Of a stretch of 64,000 nucleotides of DNA, positions 16,698 through 23,200 are shown piece by piece. Made by a program: the position numbers and the translations under genes. The notes under the pieces were generated by a model. The model was not told the DNA's origin. It did no database searches and saw only the letters and a list, made by a program, of their open reading frames with translations. The stretch lies in assembly GCF_019704135.1 (NCBI RefSeq), contig NZ_AP024355.1:434001-498000 (forward strand). Reading direction: 5' to 3'. Each line of letters starts with the position of its first letter. Within the stretch, counting starts at the first letter, position 1. This DNA is from Desulfuromonas versatilis (GTDB lineage: Bacteria; Desulfobacterota; Desulfuromonadia; Desulfuromonadales; NIT-T3).

Positions 16698-17204
16698 TTA
16701 AATTTTGTCCAGACGCGCCCGGCCCGCCCCGTGAAGGACCAGCTTGTAGCCGTCACCTCGGCTATTGGTCAGCTCTACGCTGCCGTTGTCGGCCGCCGTA
16801 CCCTTGGAGGTGAACCCGGTGGTTTGGTTCCCGAATGTCACTCCCCCCAAACGAATTCCGGCAGGCATGGCGAAATCCGCCAGTACTTTCTCCCCAGCGT
16901 CGTGAATCAACACGTTATTACTTCCGCCACCACCGTCATCCACAAATACCAGACACTTGCCTTCCTGCCCGGTCCCGGATGTGAGGGCAATCGCAACCCG
17001 GCAGTTCTGCTTTACAGCGGCCATGCGGGCCTGTTGAAACTGGGCCAGCAGGTTTCGGGCCTGGGTCTTAAGCTGGTAATTCTCCAACCAGGCTCGCGCA
17101 TTGGGCAGAGCGATTGCGGAGAGGATCCCGACCAGAGCCACCGCCATCAGCAACTCGAGCAGGGTGAAGCCGCGGCTGCAGCGAAGGGTGCGCGGCGCTC
17201 TCAT
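16698..17204 (-). CDS. fimT: FimT/GspH-type minor pseudopilin
   Basis: A 168-residue protein with prepilin cleavage site SRG|FTLLELLMAVALVGIL, the conserved helix ENYQLKTQARNLLAQFQQAR, and a C-terminal GspH-like beta domain ending in GDGYKLVLHGAGRARLDKI. FimT/FimU proteins are minor pilins that prime type IV pilus fibres; some FimT proteins bind DNA in natural transformation. ATG 17204 overlaps the stop of the upstream pilV-like gene (ATGA). Confidence 0.85.
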   Translation of the reverse strand: MRAPRTLRCSRGFTLLELLMAVALVGILSAIALPNARAWLENYQLKTQARNLLAQFQQARMAAVKQNCRVAIALTSGTGQEGKCLVFVDDGGGGSNNVLIHDAGEKVLADFAMPAGIRLGGVTFGNQTTGFTSKGTAADNGSVELTNSRGDGYKLVLHGAGRARLDKI

Positions 17205-17626
17205 ATGGCCCTCTTGAAGCCGGTCAGGGTCAGGGTGCGGCGGTTGGGACCGTTGACGGTCACCTCTACCCGGGCCATGCCGGCGGCCGGGTTGCCGGCC
17301 AGGATGCGGAAGCTGGCGGAATAGGTCCCCCCGCCCTCCACGGTGGTGGTCGGGTCGGGGTCCAGGGTGGCGGGGTCGAAGTCCCAGGGCTGGGCGGGAT
17401 CGGTGTCGGCGTCGAACAGGGCGTCGTCGCCGGCTCGGGAGAGGATGTTCTCGAGAATGCCGCGGGCCAGGGCGGTGGTGGAGGACTGGGTGTTGGCCCG
17501 GGCGTTGTGCTGTATCGAAGTGATCTGCAGGCCGGCGATGGCCAGCAGGCCGATGGAAAAAATGGTGATCGCCACCAGGAATTCCAATAACGTAAAGCCC
17601 GCCTGATCGCGGTGAGGATGCTGCAT
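17201..17626 (-). CDS. pilV: PilV-type minor pilin (first gene of pilus operon)
   Basis: A 141-residue prepilin-like protein with cleavage motif QAG|FTLLEFLVAITIFSIG, then LLAIAGLQITSIQHNARA and LARGILENILSRA typical of PilV, and a small beta-rich C-terminal domain. It is the promoter-proximal gene of the operon pilV-fimT-pilW-pilV-pilX-pilY1. A G-rich ribosome site lies before ATG 17626, and the stop is coupled to fimT. Confidence 0.85.
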   Translation of the reverse strand: MQHPHRDQAGFTLLEFLVAITIFSIGLLAIAGLQITSIQHNARANTQSSTTALARGILENILSRAGDDALFDADTDPAQPWDFDPATLDPDPTTTVEGGGTYSASFRILAGNPAAGMARVEVTVNGPNRRTLTLTGFKRAI

Positions 17627-17732
17627 GGCGGTTCCCCCCCAACCGATTTATTGATCATTTCCCCCCGGCGGGGCCATGGAGCGAGGCGGCTGCCGTGGGG
17701 CCGAATTCATGAATAAAGCTAAAACATGTTTA

Positions 17733-17761
17733 ACGATATGATTAAAATGTGATTTTGTCAA
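17733..17761 (-). promoter_or_regulatory. Sigma70-type promoter of minor pilin operon
   Basis: On the minus strand TTGACA (17756-17761) is followed by a 17-base AT-rich spacer and TATCGT (17733-17738). Transcription would begin near 17726, about 100 bases before the first pilin gene. The surrounding 80 bases are markedly AT-rich compared with the genes. Confidence 0.6.
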
Positions 17762-17812
17762 CCGTCGCCGGTGATTTGAACCTGCGGGGGTACCGGTGGC
17801 AGCCCTGCTCCC

Positions 17813-18499
17813 TCAGCCCATCAGGCCCCGGTCGGCGAAGCTGACGTACCTTTCACTGCCGATGATGATGTGGTCGAGCACCCGCACACCCACCAGCTCG
17901 CCGACCTCCCGCAGCCGGGTGGTGATCTCGATATCCTCCCGGCTGGGGTTCGGATCCCCGGAGGGGTGATTGTGCACGAAGAGTACGGCGGCGGCCGATT
18001 CGCGGATGATGGGGGTGAAGACCTCGCGGGGGTGGACGATGCTGGCGGTCAGGCTCCCCTCGGAAACCTGGACCTCGCGGATGATGCGGTTCTTGCTGTC
18101 GAGCAGCAGGCTGAGAAAGACCTCCTTCTTGCGGTCGCGCAGCTGTTCGTGGTAGTGCCGAAACACCTCGGTGGACGAGGTGAAACGGTCGCCGGGCCGC
18201 AGCTTCTGGTCGCTGAAGCGCCGGGCCAGTTGAAACACCGCCTGCAGCTCGGCCGCCTTGGCCGGCCCGATCCCCCGGCTCTGGCAAAGCTCGGCGGTGG
18301 TGGCCTGGGCCAGGTGGCGCAGGCTGCCGAAGCGCCCCAGCAGCGACCTGGCCAGGTCGAGGGCGCTGGTCTTGCCCGAACCGTCGCCGGTGCGCAGCAC
18401 CAGCGCCAGCAGTTCGGCGTCGGTCAGCGCCTCGGCCCCGCGCTGGATGAGCTTCTCCCGGGGACGTTCCTCCTCCGGCCAATCCTTGATGCTGCGCAC
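17813..18499 (-). CDS. radC: RadC/JAB-domain protein
   Basis: A 228-residue protein has an N-terminal helix-hairpin-helix part (LGRFGSLRHLAQATTAELCQ) and a C-terminal JAB/MPN domain with the metal motif HNHPSGDPNPSRED near residue 175. RadC proteins have the fold of a metal-dependent isopeptidase or hydrolase; their link to DNA repair is disputed. ATG 18499 has GGAGGGAA upstream. It stands alone between the pilus operon and the ferritin-like gene. Confidence 0.92.
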   Translation of the reverse strand: MRSIKDWPEEERPREKLIQRGAEALTDAELLALVLRTGDGSGKTSALDLARSLLGRFGSLRHLAQATTAELCQSRGIGPAKAAELQAVFQLARRFSDQKLRPGDRFTSSTEVFRHYHEQLRDRKKEVFLSLLLDSKNRIIREVQVSEGSLTASIVHPREVFTPIIRESAAAVLFVHNHPSGDPNPSREDIEITTRLREVGELVGVRVLDHIIIGSERYVSFADRGLMG

Positions 18500-18656
18500 C
18501 GGTTCCCTCCTGCCTCGCTATGCAATGCAATCGACAAAATCGTCGGCATCCTAGCATAAAAAAGGCAGGTTGGTAACCGTAAATTAGAAATTTAAAATTC
18601 CTTGGGCGCGGAAGTGCTGCCGGCTGGTGGGCCGACCTGGCCGGGTCGCGCCACGG

Positions 18657-19154
18657 CTATTCGCGGACGTAGATATCCATGTCCGTTTCGTGGACCATGG
18701 CCATGGTTCGCGAATATTCGGATTCGATGATCAGGTAGTGGTTGCGGGTTTCCTCTGCCACCTTTTCGAATACGGCGCGGGCGGCGGGATCGACGATACG
18801 GGCGGCGGTCATGCGGAAATTCCGCTCCAGGTCCTGTTCCTCGGCCAGGGCGATTTCCCGCGCCCTGCGCTCGTGCATATTCACGTCAAGGGCCTTGCGC
18901 AGCTCGGCGAGCATGGCCGAATCCTTGGCCGGAGGGGCGTTCATGAACTGCTCGAAACTCCCCAGGTCGTTGCCCCGGTAGTAGGGGAAAAAACGCCGGG
19001 TATTTTCCAGGACCTCTTCGCTGAGGCGGAGAAATACCTCCCTGCCCTTGGGGTTGCGGATCAGCTCCGCAGCCTGGCGATAGAAATCGAGAAGATTTTT
19101 CTTGGCGACGATCGCCTGCCTGATGGCTTCCTGAACCTTGTATTCCTGGGGCAT
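18657..19154 (-). CDS. Ferritin-like/rubrerythrin-type protein, degenerate metal site
   Basis: A 165-residue four-helix protein, collinear without gaps with the paralogue at 19641-20138 and about half identical. It keeps the C-terminal pair of helices (ALAEEQDLERN, EETRNHYLIIESEY). In the N-terminal pair it has lost the residues that look like di-iron ligands in the paralogue: Glu18 is Lys, Glu48 is Val and His51 is Asn. The tail VHETDMDIYVRE is nearly the same in both. The fold is surely ferritin-like, but a normal di-iron centre is unlikely. Its own promoter-like site lies just upstream (19208-19236), and GGAGGA precedes the ATG. Confidence 0.8.
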   Translation of the reverse strand: MPQEYKVQEAIRQAIVAKKNLLDFYRQAAELIRNPKGREVFLRLSEEVLENTRRFFPYYRGNDLGSFEQFMNAPPAKDSAMLAELRKALDVNMHERRAREIALAEEQDLERNFRMTAARIVDPAARAVFEKVAEETRNHYLIIESEYSRTMAMVHETDMDIYVRE

Positions 19155-19207
19155 GGGCGTCCTCCTGGGGGAAATGAGGGCACAGCGACGGACTCAACCG
19201 GTAAGAC

Positions 19208-19236
19208 CATTATTTCCCAGAACGTTGTTTTGTCAA
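19208..19236 (-). promoter_or_regulatory. Sigma70-type promoter of degenerate ferritin-like gene
   Basis: On the minus strand TTGACA (19231-19236) is followed at 17-18 bases by ATAATG / TAATGG (19207-19213). The start would be about 50 bases before the ATG at 19154. Confidence 0.55.
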
Positions 19237-19262
19237 ATCTCCAGGCTGCTCCTTCGGGCAAA

Positions 19263-19301
19263 AAAAACCGCGGCCGGATGGGGCATCCGGCCGCGGTTTT
19301 T
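19263..19301. terminator. Intrinsic terminator after monoheme cytochrome
   Basis: A perfect inverted repeat (arms 19263-19280 and 19284-19301, loop GGG) has A- and T-runs at its feet. It ends the minus-strand ferritin-cytochrome transcript and separates it from the next ferritin-like gene. Confidence 0.88.
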
Positions 19302-19318
19302 CAGGTTGAGGACGGGGG

Positions 19319-19636
19319 TTACTGGTTCGCTTTTCCCCCGGAGGGTTCCTTGAGGGGCGAGCCCCAGAAGGTCCCCAGTACGCTTTTGTCCCGTTCGGAA
19401 AGAACCGCCCCCTGCTCGAGCATGCGCTGCTGAATCTCCTGCATGTCGCGGCGCATCTCGATGGCCTGGTCGATCCGCTCCCGGGTGTGGCACACGGTGC
19501 AGCGACTGTCGATGATCAGCTGGGCTTCGCTGTTGATTTTGGGGGTCAGCGCGCCGAGGTTCTCGACCAGGGCCAGCCCCGGGGTGACGAAGGCCAGCAG
19601 AGCCACGGCCAGCAGCTGGGCTGTGCGGCGAAACAT
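19319..19636 (-). CDS. Small monoheme c-type cytochrome
   Basis: A 105-residue exported protein: signal peptide (AQLLAVALLAFVTPGLA), then one CTVCH heme site near residue 46 and a helical, charged region with a Met (RRDMQEIQQRM) that could supply the sixth heme ligand. It starts 4 bases after the stop of the ferritin-like gene at 19641 and is therefore co-transcribed with it. ATG 19636 was chosen because GGGAG lies 8 bases upstream; earlier in-frame ATGs lack this. A functional link between a periplasmic cytochrome and a cytoplasmic ferritin-like protein is suggested by position only. Confidence 0.75.
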   Translation of the reverse strand: MFRRTAQLLAVALLAFVTPGLALVENLGALTPKINSEAQLIIDSRCTVCHTRERIDQAIEMRRDMQEIQQRMLEQGAVLSERDKSVLGTFWGSPLKEPSGGKANQ

Positions 19637-19640
19637 GTGG

Positions 19641-20138
19641 TTACTCCCTGACATAGGTGTCGATGTCCGTCTCATGCACCATGCCCATCAGGTGGGCGTA
19701 CTCGGATTCGATGATCTCGTAATGATCGCGGGTTTCCTTGGCCATGCGCTCGAAGACCGAGCGGACGGCAGGATCGACGATGTGCGAGGCGGTCATGCGC
19801 AGGTTTTTCTCCAGGTCCTCTTCCTCTTTCAGGGCGATTTCCATTGCCTTGCGCTCGTTGGTGGCGCTGTCGAGAGATTTTCTCAGTTCCGCCAGCATGG
19901 CCGAATCCTTCTGGGGCGGGCTGGCCATGAACTGCTCGAAGGTACCAAGCTCCCCCCCCTTGTAGAGGTGGAAGAAATGGCTGGCGTGCTCGCGCTCTTC
20001 GTTGGAAAGCGTGGTGAACACCTTTTTTGCCCGCTCGTTCTTGGTGATCTCGGCGGCCTTCTTGTAGAAGTCCATGACGTCCTTCTCGGTCTGGATGGCG
20101 TGCTTGAGGGCCTGGTCAAGGTTGAATTCCTGCGGCAT
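19641..20138 (-). CDS. Ferritin-like/rubrerythrin-family protein
   Basis: A 165-residue protein of four helices without a rubredoxin domain. Likely di-iron ligands are Glu18 (AIQTEKDVMDFY), Glu48 and His51 (NEEREHASHF), and the second-half ETRDHYEIIESEY. Such proteins typically handle peroxide or iron under anaerobic conditions. It heads the pair with the monoheme cytochrome. A strong promoter (20193-20220) and a palindrome over the expected start point suggest regulated expression. GGAGGA lies 8 bases before the ATG. The paralogue downstream has lost several of these residues. Confidence 0.85.
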   Translation of the reverse strand: MPQEFNLDQALKHAIQTEKDVMDFYKKAAEITKNERAKKVFTTLSNEEREHASHFFHLYKGGELGTFEQFMASPPQKDSAMLAELRKSLDSATNERKAMEIALKEEEDLEKNLRMTASHIVDPAVRSVFERMAKETRDHYEIIESEYAHLMGMVHETDIDTYVRE

Positions 20139-20174
20139 GCGATACTCCTCCTTTGATTCTACATACTGAAATAG

Positions 20175-20188
20175 TGTTTACGTATACA
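20175..20188. promoter_or_regulatory. Palindromic candidate operator over ferritin promoter start
   Basis: TGTTTACGTATACA is a 14-base near-perfect palindrome (one internal pair mismatched). It lies 5 bases downstream of the -10 box, over the predicted transcription start. This is a typical repressor position. The regulator is not known. Confidence 0.4.
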
Positions 20189-20192
20189 GCTA

Positions 20193-20220
20193 ATTATCCT
20201 TGAAAATGAAATTCTGTCAA
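20193..20220 (-). promoter_or_regulatory. Sigma70-type promoter of ferritin-cytochrome operon
   Basis: On the minus strand TTGACA (20215-20220), a 16-base spacer and GATAAT (20193-20198). This is one of the best matches to consensus in the window. Confidence 0.65.
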
Positions 20221-20335
20221 ACGAATGATGGCTGAAATTCCCTCGGGCAGGGCCTCGACCTTGCTTGGACGGGGTGGTTTGTTTTACCCGGCAGTTGTGG
20301 CATGATGAATGCCACTTTCCCCTTCGGAGACTTGG

Positions 20336-21448
20336 ATGCCCACTGGTCAAGATATCGTCAGCTCACTGAATGTGTCCCTCGCCCGCACCGATCTGGCCCG
20401 GATGATCCGGCTGGTCCGCGATCTCCACCGGCTGAGCCGGCTGCCCGGCTACCGGGCCATGGTTCTGCCCGAGGTGCCGGAAACCGCCCGCTTCGACCCC
20501 GGCCACGATTCGGTCATGATGGGGTACGATTTTCACCTGAGCGAGCAGGGTCCGCGGCTGATCGAGGTCAACACCAACGCCGGCGGCGGCATGTTCGCCT
20601 TTCTTGCCTACCGGCCCGACGCCCCGGTGGCCGGCGAGTTGCCACGGCGGCTCAGGCAGCAGTTGCTGCACTCCTTTGCCGACGAGATGCGCGGCTTCAG
20701 CGGCGGTGGCCGCTGGCTGCCGGAACACATCGCCATTGTCGATGAAAAACCCCGGGAACAGTTCCTCTACCCCGAGATGCAGGCCTTCGCCAACCTGTTC
20801 GAAGGTTGGGGGGCGCGAGCCTCGGTGGTCGATCCCGCCGAGCTGGTCGTCGGAGCGGACGGGGTTTCCCACCTGGGGCGGCGGGTCGATCTGATCTACA
20901 ACCGCCATTGCGATTTCTACCTGGAGCGCCCCGAGATGGCCGGGATCCGCGCCGCCTACCTGGCCCGGCAGGTCTGCCTGACCCCCAACCCCTTCAGCTA
21001 TGGGCTGCTTGCCGACAAGCGCCGCATGATCCTCTGGTCCGATCCCGAGGCGCTGGCGCCCCTGGGGCTCGGTGCCCGGGTCCTCGAACTGCTGGCCGAG
21101 ACGGTCCCCTGCAGCCGGTTGCTGGCCAACCTGGATGCCGGGCAGGTGTGGGCGGGGCGCAAGGACTGGGTGTTCAAGCCGGTCTCCCGCTTCGGCAGCC
21201 GCGGGGTGCTGTTGGGGCGCAAGATCTCCCGGGCCCGCTTCGAGGAACTCGACCCGGCCGACACCCTGGTGCAGCGCCTGGTCCTCCCGTCGCTGACCGA
21301 CGCCGGGCCCGGCGGCGAGATGAAGACCGATTTCCGGCTCTATGTCTACCGCGACCGGGTGCTCGGGGTGGCGGCCCGCCTCTACCAGGGGCAGGTCACC
21401 AACCTGCGCACCCCGGGGGGCGGCTTTGCGCCGGTGCGGCTGGTCTGA
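20336..21448 (+). CDS. Uncharacterised ATP-grasp-like protein
   Basis: A 370-residue cytoplasmic protein. LIEVNTNAGGGMF near residue 77 and DWVFKPVSRFGSRGVLLG near residue 280 resemble the substrate and nucleotide segments of ATP-grasp enzymes, as does the C-terminal FRLYVYRDRVLGVAARLY. A ligase that joins a carboxylate to an amine or thiol is therefore possible. The substrate is unknown and no pathway gene is near. ATG 20336 has CGGAGA 5-9 bases upstream; an earlier ATG at 20309 has none. It is divergent from the ferritin operon and convergent with the EamA gene, with 6 bases between stops. Confidence 0.65.
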   Translation: MPTGQDIVSSLNVSLARTDLARMIRLVRDLHRLSRLPGYRAMVLPEVPETARFDPGHDSVMMGYDFHLSEQGPRLIEVNTNAGGGMFAFLAYRPDAPVAGELPRRLRQQLLHSFADEMRGFSGGGRWLPEHIAIVDEKPREQFLYPEMQAFANLFEGWGARASVVDPAELVVGADGVSHLGRRVDLIYNRHCDFYLERPEMAGIRAAYLARQVCLTPNPFSYGLLADKRRMILWSDPEALAPLGLGARVLELLAETVPCSRLLANLDAGQVWAGRKDWVFKPVSRFGSRGVLLGRKISRARFEELDPADTLVQRLVLPSLTDAGPGGEMKTDFRLYVYRDRVLGVAARLYQGQVTNLRTPGGGFAPVRLV

Positions 21449-21454
21449 GACGAA

Positions 21455-22336
21455 CTATAGCCGCATCAGCAGCACCGAGGCCAGGGTCAGCAGGATGCCG
21501 AGCAGCCGGGTGCGGGTGAGCCGTTCACGATAGACCGCCACCGACAGGGCGATGGCGATGACGAAGTGCATGCTGGTCAGCGCGGCGATGACCGACAGGG
21601 GGCCCAGCTCGAGGGCCCGGAGAAAGGCGTAGTAGCCGGCGAAATTGAGCACCCCCATGGCCAAGCCGATCAGCAGCGCCTCGCGGTGCCTGCCGCCGGC
21701 CTCGGTCGGCTGCAGGCGGCCGGTCAGGCCCAGGGAAAACAGGGTCGAGGCGCAATAGGAAACGGCCATGAAGGCGAGCTTGCCGGTGTGCAGGGCGGCG
21801 AACTTGCTGGAGATCGAGGCCGCCGCACCGGCCAGAATGGCCACCAGGACCAGGGCCAGGCCGCGCCGTGAGGCCGTAGCCGGGCCGCTTCCGGCGCCCG
21901 GCTGGCGGGTCAACAGGAGGACCACCGCCAGGGCCAGGGTGATGCCGAGCCCCTGCCAGGGGGAGAGCCGATCCTGGAAGAACAGCACCGAAAACAGCAC
22001 TACCACCACCAGGCTCAGGCGGGTCAGGGGATAGACGACCCCCGCGGGGAGGTGTTTGAGGGCCTCGATGTGGGAAATCGTCCCGGCCAGAAAGGCCAGG
22101 CTGTTGAGCAGGGCGATGAGAACCAGCAGTCCCGGTTCGCCGGGGTTTTCGCCGGTGGAGAAGAACAGGGCCGCGCTCAGCAGGGTCACCGTCGCCATGA
22201 AGGCGAAGGTGGTCCAGGCCGAGTTGCAGCCCCGCGCGGCGGAAACCTTGTAGAAAAAGCGCTGGGTCCCCATCAGCAACCAGGCCAGCAGGGCCAGGAT
22301 GTACCAGTCGCCGGCACCCTGCAATCCACTCAGCAT
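21455..22336 (-). CDS. EamA-family (DMT superfamily) transporter
   Basis: A 293-residue inner-membrane protein with ten predicted membrane segments in two similar halves, as usual for EamA proteins; one example is ALAVVLLLTRQPG at the mid-protein junction. Typical substrates are amino acids, nucleotides or metabolites, but none can be named here. ATG 22336 has GGGGAGAG about 5 bases upstream; an in-frame ATG at 22360 is possible but weaker. Confidence 0.82.
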   Translation of the reverse strand: MLSGLQGAGDWYILALLAWLLMGTQRFFYKVSAARGCNSAWTTFAFMATVTLLSAALFFSTGENPGEPGLLVLIALLNSLAFLAGTISHIEALKHLPAGVVYPLTRLSLVVVVLFSVLFFQDRLSPWQGLGITLALAVVLLLTRQPGAGSGPATASRRGLALVLVAILAGAAASISSKFAALHTGKLAFMAVSYCASTLFSLGLTGRLQPTEAGGRHREALLIGLAMGVLNFAGYYAFLRALELGPLSVIAALTSMHFVIAIALSVAVYRERLTRTRLLGILLTLASVLLMRL

Positions 22337-22508
22337 CGAACTCTCCCCGTTATTCGCCATCCGACCGACCGCCGCAGACTATCACGGCCTGCACCCGGTG
22401 CGCCAGTTGCTTCGCCCCTGGCGCTGACCCGCCAGGCGAGCTTAATCATTTTCGCAGGCCCGGACCCGGGGCCCGCCGGACCCGGGGCACCGCGCCGAGA
22501 GGAACGCA

Positions 22509-23024
22509 ATGGGAGAGAGAAACAGTCACTGTTCCTTCTGCGGGGCGGCCTTCGCCCCCGCTGCCCCCTGGCCCAGGCAATGCCGGGCCTGCGGCAACAT
22601 CAGCTACCTCAATCCCCTGCCGGTGGTGGTCGTGCTGGTGCCGGTCGGCACGGGGCTGGTGGCGATCCGCCGGGACATCGAGCCGAGCAAGGGAACCCTC
22701 ACCCTGCCCGGGGGGTACCTCGAGATCGGGGAATCCTGGCAGGAGGGCGGGAAGCGGGAGCTGCGCGAAGAGACCGGCATCGACCTCGGCGCCGCTCCGC
22801 TGCGCCTCTACGAGGTCATGAACGGTCTCGACGGGACCCTGGTGATCTTCGGCCTGGCCGAAGCGCTTCCCGAGCTGGCCCTGCGTCCCTTCCGCTGCGC
22901 CGAGACCCGGGAGGTGGTGCGGATCGAGGGGCCGGTGGAGCTTGGTTTCCCCCTGCACACCGAGGTGGTGCGGCGGTATTTTGCCGAGGGGGGCCAACCA
23001 CCCTCACCCCGGCCCTCTCCCTGA
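22509..23024 (+). CDS. Nudix hydrolase with N-terminal zinc ribbon
   Basis: A 171-residue protein has a zinc ribbon at the start (CSFC at 8-11, CRAC at 26-29) and a Nudix box GGYLEIGESWQEGG...RELREETG near residue 75. It hydrolyses a nucleoside diphosphate linked to another group; the substrate is unknown, and zinc-ribbon Nudix proteins include NADH pyrophosphatases. The last residues (PPSPRPSP) and the stop codon come from a hairpin repeat element that starts near 23000. The original C-terminus may therefore have been slightly altered. GAGGAA precedes ATG 22509. Confidence 0.87.
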   Translation: MGERNSHCSFCGAAFAPAAPWPRQCRACGNISYLNPLPVVVVLVPVGTGLVAIRRDIEPSKGTLTLPGGYLEIGESWQEGGKRELREETGIDLGAAPLRLYEVMNGLDGTLVIFGLAEALPELALRPFRCAETREVVRIEGPVELGFPLHTEVVRRYFAEGGQPPSPRPSP

Positions 23025-23110
23025 GGGAGAGGGAGAGTTGGCTGGGCGGCTCTCTCCCTGGAGGAGCGGGGGCGTTAACTGGGCGGCCCCTTCCTGAGGA
23101 GGAAGGGGAG
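23000..23110. repeat. GC-rich hairpin repeat element (PSPRPSP-type)
   Basis: Two near-perfect inverted repeats are seen, at 23013-23033 (arms of 10) and 23087-23108 (arms of 9), in a CCCTCACCCC/GGCCCTCTCCC context. This is the layout of small dispersed intergenic repeats common in proteobacterial genomes, often read through as a Pro/Ser-rich peptide. The element provides the end of the Nudix gene. Confidence 0.55.
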
Positions 23111-23137
23111 GCGGGGGTCGCGTTCAAGCAGGCAGCA

Positions 23138-23169
23138 AAAACGGGCCGAGGGGAAATCCCTCGGCCCGC
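23138..23169 (-). terminator. Intrinsic terminator of htpG
   Basis: An inverted repeat of 11 bases (23143-23153 and 23159-23169) is followed on the minus strand by a run of five T, 30 bases after the htpG stop. Confidence 0.85.
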
Positions 23170-23200
23170 TTGCTTTGCCGCATCACCTTCGCTGGATGGT

